From NCBI RefSeq assembly GCF_024749285.1, contig NZ_CP087196.1, forward strand, positions 620,001 to 684,000: a DNA stretch of 64,000 bases, written 5' to 3'. The stretch comes from Pseudomonas sp. B21-015 (GTDB lineage Bacteria; Pseudomonadota; Gammaproteobacteria; Pseudomonadales; Pseudomonadaceae). A program made the position numbers and the translations under genes. The notes under the pieces are model-generated. The model saw only the letters and a list, made by a program, of their open reading frames with translations. It made no database searches and had not been told where the DNA came from. Shown here in pieces: positions 27,946 to 36,461 of the stretch. Every line of letters starts with the position of its first letter. Positions within the stretch are counted from its first letter, which is position 1.

Positions 27946-28072
27946 TGTTGCGCTCCTTAACTCGAGGAGCTGCCGCATTCGTTACCACACGAATGGGTGG
28001 CAGCTGTACGCAGGGTGGTAAACCGGGAGTCAAGGAACCGGCAGACCCGAAGGTCTCCTACGCACAGCCGCC
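27946..28072 (-). promoter_or_regulatory. structured leader RNA of the DUF3077 gene
   Basis: Read on the minus strand, GGCGGCTGTGCGTAGG (28072-28057) pairs along 16 bp, with three G-U pairs, with CCTGCGTACAGCTGCC (28014-27999), called P1. P1 encloses AGACC-TTCG-GGTCT and a CCGG hairpin. Next come CATTCGT-GTGGTA-ACGAATG (27995-27976) and GCTCCT-CGAGTTA-AGGAGC (27970-27952), which buries the AAGGAG of the DUF3077 gene. AGCTGCC of P1 (28005-27999) can instead pair with GGCAGCT (27974-27968), breaking both P1 and the ribosome-site hairpin. Mutually exclusive folds of this kind suggest a switch. I know no named RNA family for it. Confidence 0.7.
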
Positions 28073-28240
28073 ATAACACAGGATTGCAGGCGTAAAAAAC
28101 GCCTGAAGTCGTGATGGGGGCGCTGTTGCGCTTAGCCTCGCCGGGTTACCACACCCAATCGCTACATTGGCAGCGACGTCCGGAGAGTATCCCGTCGAAG
28201 AAAAGCCCAACAAGGCGGCAAGGTGCCCAAATGCACCCAT
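28058..28240 (-). CDS. possible leader peptide upstream of the DUF3077 gene
   Basis: A 60-codon frame beginning MGAFGHLAALLG and ending ILCYGGCA, whose TAG stop (28060-28058) lies inside the 5' strand of helix P1. Ribosomes reaching the stop would cover P1 and favour the alternative fold that frees the DUF3077 ribosome site. The ribosome site of the frame itself is weak (GAG about 11 nt upstream). Internal hairpins (for example CAGGCGT/ACGCCTG at 28087-28105) show the region is RNA-structured too, so part of the reading frame may be incidental. From memory similar frames recur in pseudomonads. Confidence 0.4.
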   Translation of the reverse strand: MGAFGHLAALLGFSSTGYSPDVAANVAIGCGNPARLSATAPPSRLQAFFTPAILCYGGCA

Positions 28241-28334
28241 TACGCAATTCTCGGAGTTTGCCTACAACCTTGGCGGGCGTCATCCGATAACCCACCGTCC
28301 GCGCAAAATATAACCTGGACGGCAGACAGGAAAA

Positions 28335-28463
28335 ATGACGCACGACCCGCCTCGGAGCCGCGCACAAGGCGCGACCCGAGCGATCCTGTTGCCGTTTGGA
28401 CTCGGCGCTGCGCTGGCTCTGGTGGCTTTTGTTGTCGTCGCCTTAGTGGCTCGGTTGGTCTGA
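28335..28463 (+). CDS. 42-aa single-span membrane miniprotein
   Basis: ATG 28335 follows AGGAAA and gives a basic N-terminus (residues 1-17, four Arg) followed by one hydrophobic span, FGLGAALALVAFVVVALVA, and a final Arg. Codons are GC-ending like the core genes. A strong terminator follows 32 nt later, which supports a real transcription unit. It lies just left of the tRNA-derived repeat, divergent from the DUF3077 leader. Function unknown; toxin-like or regulatory membrane peptides look similar, but nothing specific supports that. Confidence 0.5.
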   Translation: MTHDPPRSRAQGATRAILLPFGLGAALALVAFVVVALVARLV

Positions 28464-28494
28464 TCTCTTTGCCCAAACGTCAATCTCAGAAAGC

Positions 28495-28523
28495 AAAAAG
28501 CCGCGTATTTACGCGGCTTTTTT
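28495..28523. terminator. bidirectional terminator beside the left tRNA repeat
   Basis: AAAAAGCCGCGT (28495-28506) and ACGCGGCTTTTT (28511-28522) form a perfect 12-bp stem with an ATTT loop, with T-runs on both strands. On the minus strand it lies where the terminator of the tRNA-Ile gene would be before the island inserted. On the plus strand it can end the 42-aa gene. Confidence 0.8.
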
Positions 28524-28526
28524 GTT

Positions 28527-28572
28527 TGGTGGGCCCACACGGACTTGAACCGTGGACCAAAGGATTATGAGT
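28527..28572 (-). repeat. left attachment repeat (partial tRNA-Ile)
   Basis: Identical over 46 bp to 30586-30631: the CCA end, acceptor 3' strand, T arm, variable loop and 3' side of the anticodon arm of tRNA-Ile(CAT). The match ends at 28573 and 28526. It is a tRNA fragment, not a functional tRNA. Confidence 0.88.
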
Positions 28573-28592
28573 TGCCGGGCGAGTTGCTATGC

Positions 28593-28745
28593 CTAGAGAA
28601 ATCGTTCGTAGGTGAACGTTAGGTTGGCATAGCTGGAGGCCTTGTATTTCGTGGGTTTGAACGTAATTGGGGGGAGGTTATCCAAGCTACTCAGTGTACC
28701 GTGGATGTACTGATTCGTGCCTGGTGTGAGCTCATCTGGAAGATT
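28593..28745 (-). pseudogene. C-terminal remnant of an unrecognised gene
   Basis: A 50-codon minus-strand stretch without any start codon. It reads NLPDELTPGTNQYIHGTLSS, continues through ITFKPTKYKASS and ends TFTYERFL before TAG at 28593. The same frame continues upstream past one TGA (28746-28748) with further protein-like sequence (CDMTYKQAIAHSTQFGRHK). It looks like the 3' end of a gene broken by a stop and by truncation. The family is not recognised. A plus-strand frame over the same DNA ending in SSMIIKNQGG is the less likely alternative. Confidence 0.35.
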
Positions 28746-28896
28746 TCACTCGGCATTGTCGCAAATCTTATGCCGCCCGAATTGAGTACTGTGAGCAATG
28801 GCCTGTTTGTAGGTCATATCGCAGGCGTCAGCGGCGGCACAGGCCCTCAGCACTCCGGATCGTCCATGATCATCAAGAATCAAGGCGGATAAGACC

Positions 28897-29131
28897 ATGA
28901 ACGAATATGGCCTTTACGCCGTGGCTTACGCGGTGTTCCTGCTATTGTTCTTCTCTCTGAAATCCTACCGCATCAGAAAATGGCTGGGCATCGCCCTGGT
29001 CGCTCTGGGGTTTGCGAGTATTTTTATGCTGGCGCCTTTCATCGCTGGCTTCGATCCGGGCATCGCATTCAACCAATGCTGTCGGCATCGGGGCTACGCT
29101 GTTTTTTAGTCGGGCGCGGTATGCGGCGTGA
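28897..29131 (+). pseudogene. small membrane protein, frameshifted near its end
   Basis: The frame starts MNEYGLYAVAYAVFLLLFFS and carries two hydrophobic spans (about residues 6-21 and 32-51). At 29072-29074 one extra C shifts the frame: as it stands it ends NQCCRHRGYAVF at 29109. Skipping one base restores NAVGIGATLFFSRARYAA, a plausible third span, ending at TGA 29129-29131, exactly where the next small frame starts. So the original product was about 77 aa. The function is not recognised; a holin-like or toxin-accessory role is conceivable only by location. Confidence 0.5.
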
Positions 29132-29256
29132 GCCACGCGCTCGCTGAGCGCCACGATAGGGGGCTTACCCTGCCTTATGTGCCAGAGGTCGCCCGCATAC
29201 TGATTGCCATGGCCCCGGCCTGCGGCTCCCTCGATTCTGAGACCATCTACACCTAA
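29128..29256 (+). CDS. 42-aa frame coupled to the membrane-protein gene
   Basis: GTG 29128 overlaps the restored stop of the membrane-protein gene as GTGA. The product starts SHALAERHDRGLTLPYVPEV and continues ARILIAMAPACGSL before the stop at 29256. It is 17 nt upstream of the glucosaminidase gene and in the same direction. There is no signal peptide and no family I recognise. The stop-start overlap is the main reason to believe it; if the upstream frameshift is fixed, coupling may be lost. Confidence 0.35.
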   Translation: MSHALAERHDRGLTLPYVPEVARILIAMAPACGSLDSETIYT

Positions 29257-29273
29257 AAAGGAATTTCAATATC

Positions 29274-29726
29274 ATGAGTTACTGCAACATCTTGACTGCC
29301 GTGCAGTTCGTTCAAAGGTACAGCAATGACTGTGCCGTGTTGGCAAAAATGCTGAACGTACCGGTTGAAAATATACTTGGCTTGGCGGCGCATGAAAGCC
29401 AACATGGCATAGGGCGCATTGCTGTGGAAGACAATAACTATTTTTCGATGCACGCGCCTGCACCGCTTCAGATTGGAGAGGATGTGGCAAGGAAAGACCC
29501 CCACGTCAGAGTCGCCAAATTCTCATCATTTCTTCAGTCTGGCCAATCTTTTGTTGCGCGGTACGGCCAGGCTGTCAAAGGCAAGGCCGATCCGAGGGAG
29601 TTCGCTCAAGCCCTTGTCCGAGTGCATTTCAATACGGGAAACCCTAAAACGGGCGGAGCTGCAAACTATGCACAGAAGGTTGTCGACGCGATTGCTATGG
29701 TGAAATTACGAATGGTATGCCAATGA
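29274..29726 (+). CDS. glucosaminidase-domain peptidoglycan hydrolase, likely secreted effector
   Basis: A 150-aa protein with the glucosaminidase/GH73-like fold signature: NVPVENILGLAAHESQHGIG (candidate catalytic Glu41) followed by NNYFSMHAP, the counterpart of NLFGIKA in that family. It would cut N-acetylglucosamine linkages in peptidoglycan. There is no signal peptide, unlike housekeeping autolysins, and the following gene overlaps it by 4 nt and encodes an exported protein. That pattern matches type VI effector-immunity pairs such as Tge2-Tgi2. A phage endolysin is the alternative. No type VI structural gene is in the window. Confidence 0.72.
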   Translation: MSYCNILTAVQFVQRYSNDCAVLAKMLNVPVENILGLAAHESQHGIGRIAVEDNNYFSMHAPAPLQIGEDVARKDPHVRVAKFSSFLQSGQSFVARYGQAVKGKADPREFAQALVRVHFNTGNPKTGGAANYAQKVVDAIAMVKLRMVCQ

Positions 29727-30181
29727 AGCACCTTTTATTTGGCGTAATTATTGCGCTGGCCTCGGCGGTGGCAGCGGCTGGAACGCTTCCTTTTGGAGCC
29801 GACGATGTTGCGCTGAGCGGTTTGACAACGGAGCAGGCGAAGAAGGTACTTATTGTTGTGCTGAAGCACGAGAAGTACCGTTTGTCAGACAAGGGCATGT
29901 TTATTGACGATAACCTTCTGCCTCCAAGCGGCAAACCTGATCGTCCAGGGTATATCGATTTTTCTCTTTCCTGGGATAACCCGAAGGCAGGAGCAACAGC
30001 CTATCTTGGTTATTACTCGGTAAACATCAAAACCGGGGACGTGTGGGAGGTTGAAAGTTGCATTCATTACCGGTTCGCATCGTTGCGTGCGTTACAGCGC
30101 AAAATCGTTCAACGCACCGGGACACCTTTGGCTAATGAGGATGTTGCACGTAGCGAAGTTGGCTGTCCTGCAACAAAGTAA
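29723..30181 (+). CDS. secreted protein, putative immunity partner of the glucosaminidase
   Basis: A 152-aa product with a clear Sec signal peptide (MKHLLFGVIIALASAVAAA, cleavage about residue 19-20). Two cysteines in the mature part (ESCIHYRF and the C-terminal EVGC) could form a disulfide. ATG 29723 overlaps the glucosaminidase stop as ATGA, so it is translated with it. A periplasmic partner translated together with a cell-wall hydrolase is expected of an immunity protein. No sequence family is recognised, so the role is inferred from export and coupling. Confidence 0.65.
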   Translation: MKHLLFGVIIALASAVAAAGTLPFGADDVALSGLTTEQAKKVLIVVLKHEKYRLSDKGMFIDDNLLPPSGKPDRPGYIDFSLSWDNPKAGATAYLGYYSVNIKTGDVWEVESCIHYRFASLRALQRKIVQRTGTPLANEDVARSEVGCPATK

Positions 30182-30237
30182 AGGCTTCATCAATCCGCAG
30201 CAGAGCGGTGACCAGATCGGGTTGTGCCAAAGCAGAC

Positions 30238-30492
30238 TCATACGGCGGTCTCTGTCGTCGCCGGGGCTTTGGGGTTGCGATTGTTCAACACTGGGTTGAA
30301 TGTCAGTCCCCACTCTTGAATGGTCACCGTGTAGGGGTGGCTCAAAAGGGCGCGGTTCCAAGCGCACGGTATGTTGTTGATGTTTCCGCCGTGCCCTGGC
30401 TCCCTCAAGCGCTTGTCGCGGTAGCCAGCGATGATCTCAGCGGAGAGGGAGTATTTGCCCAGGTGCTCGAAGAGATTCTGGACTTTGGACAT
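30238..30492 (-). CDS. 84-aa hypothetical protein near the right attachment site
   Basis: A minus-strand frame starting MSKVQNLFEHLGKYSLSAEI and ending in PKAPATTETAV. The composition is soluble and basic in the middle (AGYRDKRLREPGHGG). No family is recognised, and no convincing ribosome site precedes it. A plus-strand frame of 124 codons covers the same DNA with less natural composition. It lies between the immunity-like gene and the tRNA and may be a fragment of a lost recombination gene. Kept as a low-confidence gene. Confidence 0.35.
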   Translation of the reverse strand: MSKVQNLFEHLGKYSLSAEIIAGYRDKRLREPGHGGNINNIPCAWNRALLSHPYTVTIQEWGLTFNPVLNNRNPKAPATTETAV

Positions 30493-30557
30493 TTCACCAC
30501 GCAGCGTGGCGGGTTTTTGGTGTGGGCTGTATCAGAGGTGGTAGATCCAAAAACGCG

Positions 30558-30580
30558 AAAGCCGCGCAATGCGCGGCTTT
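30558..30580. terminator. hairpin between island and tRNA-Ile
   Basis: AAAGCCGCGC (30558-30567) and GCGCGGCTTT (30571-30580) form a perfect 10-bp stem with an AAT loop. On the minus strand it follows the tRNA 3' end by 5 nt and continues CGCGTTTTT, so it can act as the tRNA terminator. It resembles, but is not identical to, the terminator at 28495, which now sits at the far side of the island. Confidence 0.7.
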
Positions 30581-30585
30581 GAGTA

Positions 30586-30631
30586 TGGTGGGCCCACACG
30601 GACTTGAACCGTGGACCAAAGGATTATGAGT
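30586..30631 (-). repeat. right attachment repeat (within tRNA-Ile)
   Basis: The 3' 46 nt of the intact tRNA-Ile gene, identical to 28527-28572. It includes the CCA end and reaches the anticodon loop, so integration keeps a full tRNA on this side. Confidence 0.88.
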
Positions 30632-30662
30632 CCTCTGCTCTAACCAACTGAGCTATAGGCCC
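30586..30662 (-). tRNA. tRNA-Ile (anticodon CAT)
   Basis: 77 nt including an encoded CCA. The acceptor GGGCCTA pairs with TGGGCCC. The anticodon arm is AGGACTCATAATCCT with anticodon CAT, and the T arm is CACGG-TTCAAGT-CCGTG. The overall sequence resembles tRNA-Ile2, whose CAT is modified to lysidine to read AUA, rather than elongator tRNA-Met. It starts 15 nt downstream of the rmcA stop on the same strand. It is the integration site of the adjacent island. Confidence 0.93.
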
Positions 30663-30677
30663 TCAGTAGGCCGCGGA

Positions 30678-33600
30678 TTATAGCGACGGTTTCTCAGCTG
30701 TGCTATCCGAAAAGTCTGAAATAGCTATACGAAGAAACGTCGCGGCGAATTCGTCGGGGCAAAGCGGCAGGCTGACGATGTAGCCCTGGATCTGTTCGCA
30801 GCCTTCGGCGGTGAGGAATTGTTGCTGGGCCTGGGTTTCGACGCCCTCGGCGATGACGGTGAATTGCATGCTGCGGCCCAGGGCGATGATCGCGCGCACA
30901 ATCGCCGCGTCGTGCGGGTCGTCCGGCAGGCCGCGGACGAAGGACTGGTCGATCTTGAGGATGTCCAGCGGCAGGCGTTTGAGGTAGCTCAGGGACGAAT
31001 AGCCGGTGCCGAAGTCGTCGATTGCCAGTTGCACGCCCAGGCGTTTGAGTTGGTGCAGCACCGCCAGTGCTTCTTCGGCCTGGCTCATGATGAAGTTTTC
31101 AGTGATCTCCAGTTGCAGGAGGTCGGGTTTGAGGCGGTTGTCCTTGAGCAATTGCTCGATCCGGCCAAGCAGGTTCGGTTGGCGCAATTGAGCACCCGCG
31201 AGGTTGACCGAGAGCGGGCCGAGGCACTCATAGACCTGATTCCATTCGTACATCTGCCGGCAGGCGGTCTCTAGGACCCAATCGCCGATTTGCAGGATCA
31301 TGCCGTTTTCTTCGGCCAGGGGAATGAAGTGCTCGGGTGGCACATCGCCGAAGGTGGGGTGATGCCAGCGAATGAGGGCTTCGGCGCCGACCAGTCGATG
31401 ATCGTCGAGACTGATTTTGGGCTGGTAGTACAGAAACAGCTCATTGCGCTCGATGGCCCGCCGCAGTTCATGTTCCAGCGCCACGCGCTCGCTGGCTTGG
31501 GCGGTAAGGTCGCGGGTGTAGCTTTCAACCCGGTTGCGACCCTTGGCCTTGGAGCGGTACATGGCGGCGTCGGCGTTTTTGATCAGTGTGGCAACATCGC
31601 CGCCGTCCTTGGGATACAGGCTGGTGCCGATGCTCGCGCTGATGAAAAACTCGTGTTCGCCGGCCTGGAAGGGGGCGGCGAAGCAATTCAGCAGCTTGGT
31701 GGCAATGTTATCGGCATCGCTGGACTGTTGCAGGCCGGGGAGCAGGATGATGAATTCGTCGCCACCCAGGCGCGCCACGGTATCGATATCGCGCAACTGC
31801 TCCTTGAGGCGCACGGCGATGCCTTTGAGCAGCAGATCGCCGACCGGGTGGCCGAGGCTGTCGTTGATGTGTTTGAAGCGGTCCAGGTCCAGGAACAGCA
31901 CCGCGCCTTGGCCGCCGTTATCCTGCGGGCTGTTCAACGCGGTCAGCAATCGACTTTCGAACAGCGTGCGGTTTGGCAGGCCGGTCAGCGGGTCGTGGTG
32001 CGCCTGGTAGTCGAGTTTGGCCTGCGCGTGCTTGAGACTGGAAATGTCCGCGAACACCGCAACAAAGTGGGTGATGGATTTGTCCCGGTTGCGCACCGCG
32101 CTGATGGTCAGCCAGCTCGGGTAGAGCTCGCCATTCTTGCGCCGGTTGGAAATTTCGCCTTGCCAATGACCTTCGGCCGTCAGTTGATGCCACATCGCCG
32201 CATAAAATGCGCTGTCGTGCAGGCCCGAGGCGAGCAGGCGAGGGGTGTGGCCCAGTGCTTCTGTCTCGCTGTAGCCGGTGATTTCGGTGAAGGCACGATT
32301 GACCGCGCTGATGTGTTGTTGGGTGTCGGTGATCAATACACCCTCGGCGGTGCTTTCGAACACCGTCGCGGCCTGTTGCAGCTTCTCCTGCATCAGGTGC
32401 CGTTCGGTAATGTCCCGGGCAATGGTCAACATGCAGTCTTCATCGCCGATGGGCAGCGGACGGCTTGAGACCTCGCAGAGCCGGATCTGCCCGTCGTTGC
32501 GGCGGATGTGGCAACTGAAGTCGCGGACAAAACCATCCCGGTGCAGCAGCTCGAGCATCTGTTTGCGTTCGTTGAGATTGACCCAGATTCCCAGGTCCAG
32601 GGCTGAGCGATCCACGGACATCGCGCTGTTGAAGCCGGTAATGCGACTGAAGCCTTCGTTGACCTCCAGCAGCAGGCCGTCGCTCTGCCGGGACAGCAGC
32701 AAGCCGTCGGGGGAGGCATGAAAGGCCTTGGCGAATTTCTCTTCGGAGGTTTGCAGTTGTTGCTGGGTTTCCTTGAGCTGACTGATGTCGCGCACGACGA
32801 CCACCAGGGCCGGGGTCGTATCGAGATCGAAAGGTTCGGCGGAAATCAGGCCGGTAAACACTTGGCCATTGCTGCGGCGAAAGGGCATCTCCAGGTTGCG
32901 GATGCTGCCGGCCTGCAGCCGCTGCAACAAACCCGGCCCCACGTCATGCACGCCCCAGATGTTCAGGTCGGTGGCGGTGTGGCCTATGACCTCTTCGGCC
33001 TTGAGGCCGATCTGTTCTTCGAACGCTTCGTTGACCTCCAGCAGGCAGCCGTCGGAAAGCCGCGCAATGACCAGAATATCCGGGCATTGCTGGAACACCG
33101 AGGCGAATTTCTGTTCCGACAGGCGCAGCGCCTCTTCGGTGCGCTTGGCTTCGCTGATGTCGATCATCAGCCCACGCAATACCGGCTCATGGCCGTGCTC
33201 GATCAGGCTGACGATATCGCGCACCCACAGGCAGCGGCCGTCAGCGGTGATGACCCGGTAATCGACACTGTGGTCGCGCCCGGCCGCCACTTCACGGTCG
33301 CAGAAGGTCTGGGCCCGAGTCAGGTCCGCGGGGTGGATGATGTTGCGCCAGAAGCCCGGAATCAGCCAATGGGACAGGGGATAACCGAGGAGGTCCTGGG
33401 CATGGGGTGACACGTAGCTGTAGGTGTAATCGCTGATCTGCGCTTCCCAGGCGATGGCTGAAAGGCTCTCCACCAGCCCGCGGTAATGGTATTCGCTGCT
33501 GCGCAGCTCCTGTTCCAGATCGACCCTGCGGGCAATTTCCGAACTCAGTCGGCGGTTGATCCGGATAACCACTGCCAGCACGATCATCAGAAACAGTAAT

Positions 33601-34424
33601 CCTGGCAGGCCGTAAATCAGCACATCGGACCAGAAGGTCCGATGATCCAGGACGTTACCGACCCAATGTTCCTGGATGGCACTGATTTCACTCGGGCTCA
33701 TGTCTGCCAGGACTTTGTCCAGGATACTGACCAACAGCTTGTTGTTCGGGGGCACGGCCATCGCCAATTGATAGCGATAGGGTGTTTCACCGCTGACGTA
33801 GAGCCCGTCGAGCTTGAGCTGACGCAGGCTCCAGACGCTGGAGGCAAGATCGCCCACGACCGCGTCCACTTCGTCGGTAGCCAGTGCCTGCAGCGCCGAG
33901 CTGACGTTGGGCATCGCCACCAGATTCAGGTCGGGATGGTGGGTGCGCAACAGTTCATGGGGGGCGTAGTTTTCCACCACAGCGATCTTCAACCCGTACA
34001 GGTCGTCGAGTTTGCGCGGTTGGGGGCCTCCGACATGAGCCAGAATGACAATCGGAAAGTCCAGGTAGGGGCGGGTGAACGACAGATACGTCTGGCGCTC
34101 GGGGGTCGACATGATGCCCGGCAAGATGTCTAGCTTGCCTTGTTTGGCCTGCTGCAAGACTTCAGTCCAGCTGACCGGTTCGATGGGGGTGAGTTTGATG
34201 GCCAGCCGTTGCCGGATGACGTTGATATAGTCCGCTGCCAGGCCCTGATAACGCCCCTGTTCGTCACGAAATTCAAACGGCGGCCAGGACGCGTCGACAC
34301 CCAGGCGCAATTCCGGGTGAGCCGCCAGCCAGCCACGTTCTTCGTCGGTCAGAGTCAGCGCGCCAGCCGTTGCGGTCCAAGTCATCAGCGACAGCAAAAA
34401 AAGCACGGTCGACCATCTGGGCAT
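30678..34424 (-). CDS. rmcA: c-di-GMP GGDEF-EAL protein with periplasmic sensor and PAS domains
   Basis: A 1248-aa inner-membrane protein. Order: signal peptide 1-22, periplasmic SBP_bac_3 sensor about 30-260, membrane span near 272-292, four PAS domains about 315-810, GGDEF with intact RLGGDEF (Asp889), then EAL with AEALIRW (Glu1015). The family acts mainly as a c-di-GMP phosphodiesterase, with GGDEF and PAS parts as regulators. Domain layout and position next to rpoD match P. aeruginosa RmcA (PA0575, from memory), which links phenazine/redox state to biofilm architecture. PAS cofactors cannot be judged here. Confidence 0.9.
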   Translation of the reverse strand: MPRWSTVLFLLSLMTWTATAGALTLTDEERGWLAAHPELRLGVDASWPPFEFRDEQGRYQGLAADYINVIRQRLAIKLTPIEPVSWTEVLQQAKQGKLDILPGIMSTPERQTYLSFTRPYLDFPIVILAHVGGPQPRKLDDLYGLKIAVVENYAPHELLRTHHPDLNLVAMPNVSSALQALATDEVDAVVGDLASSVWSLRQLKLDGLYVSGETPYRYQLAMAVPPNNKLLVSILDKVLADMSPSEISAIQEHWVGNVLDHRTFWSDVLIYGLPGLLFLMIVLAVVIRINRRLSSEIARRVDLEQELRSSEYHYRGLVESLSAIAWEAQISDYTYSYVSPHAQDLLGYPLSHWLIPGFWRNIIHPADLTRAQTFCDREVAAGRDHSVDYRVITADGRCLWVRDIVSLIEHGHEPVLRGLMIDISEAKRTEEALRLSEQKFASVFQQCPDILVIARLSDGCLLEVNEAFEEQIGLKAEEVIGHTATDLNIWGVHDVGPGLLQRLQAGSIRNLEMPFRRSNGQVFTGLISAEPFDLDTTPALVVVVRDISQLKETQQQLQTSEEKFAKAFHASPDGLLLSRQSDGLLLEVNEGFSRITGFNSAMSVDRSALDLGIWVNLNERKQMLELLHRDGFVRDFSCHIRRNDGQIRLCEVSSRPLPIGDEDCMLTIARDITERHLMQEKLQQAATVFESTAEGVLITDTQQHISAVNRAFTEITGYSETEALGHTPRLLASGLHDSAFYAAMWHQLTAEGHWQGEISNRRKNGELYPSWLTISAVRNRDKSITHFVAVFADISSLKHAQAKLDYQAHHDPLTGLPNRTLFESRLLTALNSPQDNGGQGAVLFLDLDRFKHINDSLGHPVGDLLLKGIAVRLKEQLRDIDTVARLGGDEFIILLPGLQQSSDADNIATKLLNCFAAPFQAGEHEFFISASIGTSLYPKDGGDVATLIKNADAAMYRSKAKGRNRVESYTRDLTAQASERVALEHELRRAIERNELFLYYQPKISLDDHRLVGAEALIRWHHPTFGDVPPEHFIPLAEENGMILQIGDWVLETACRQMYEWNQVYECLGPLSVNLAGAQLRQPNLLGRIEQLLKDNRLKPDLLQLEITENFIMSQAEEALAVLHQLKRLGVQLAIDDFGTGYSSLSYLKRLPLDILKIDQSFVRGLPDDPHDAAIVRAIIALGRSMQFTVIAEGVETQAQQQFLTAEGCEQIQGYIVSLPLCPDEFAATFLRIAISDFSDSTAEKPSL

Positions 34425-34514
34425 AACGGTCTCGTTATGGCTTGGGGGAATGTTTCGAGTGTAGACGGGCTATTCGGCGGGAGGGGGTCGCGGGGCATTT
34501 AATCTGCATAAAGC

Positions 34515-34542
34515 AAAACCCCCGGCCTGGGCCGGGGGTTTT
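34515..34542 (-). terminator. rpoD terminator
   Basis: AAAACCCCCGGCC and GGCCGGGGGTTTT with a TG loop make a near-perfect 13-bp stem ending in T on the minus strand, 5 nt after the rpoD stop. It is symmetrical enough to act both ways. Confidence 0.9.
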
Positions 34543-34546
34543 GTGA

Positions 34547-36394
<1,848 letters not shown>

Positions 36395-36461
36395 AACACC
36401 CTATCCACTGAAGGTCTTGGCGGGCAAAAAACAAGCCGAGGATTATACCTGAGCTATGACC

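Larger units (their letters stand above)
28527..30631. mobile_element. 2-kb genomic island at tRNA-Ile(CAT)
   Basis: A perfect 46-bp direct repeat (28527-28572 and 30586-30631), identical to the 3' 46 nt of the tRNA-Ile gene, bounds the segment. This is the classic footprint of site-specific integration at a tRNA 3' end; the intact tRNA is on the right. Inside are a gene remnant, a frameshifted membrane-protein gene, a 42-aa frame, a glucosaminidase/secreted-protein pair and an 84-aa frame. No integrase or excisionase gene is visible, so the island is either a decayed relic or is moved by enzymes supplied elsewhere. Confidence 0.8.

Noticed and set aside
28527..28600. Second tRNA gene at the left repeat
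   Set aside because: Only the 3' 46 nt match; the D arm and acceptor 5' strand are missing.
30208..30582. 124-codon plus-strand frame before the tRNA
   Set aside because: Less natural composition than the minus-strand frame and it runs into the tRNA-proximal terminator hairpin.
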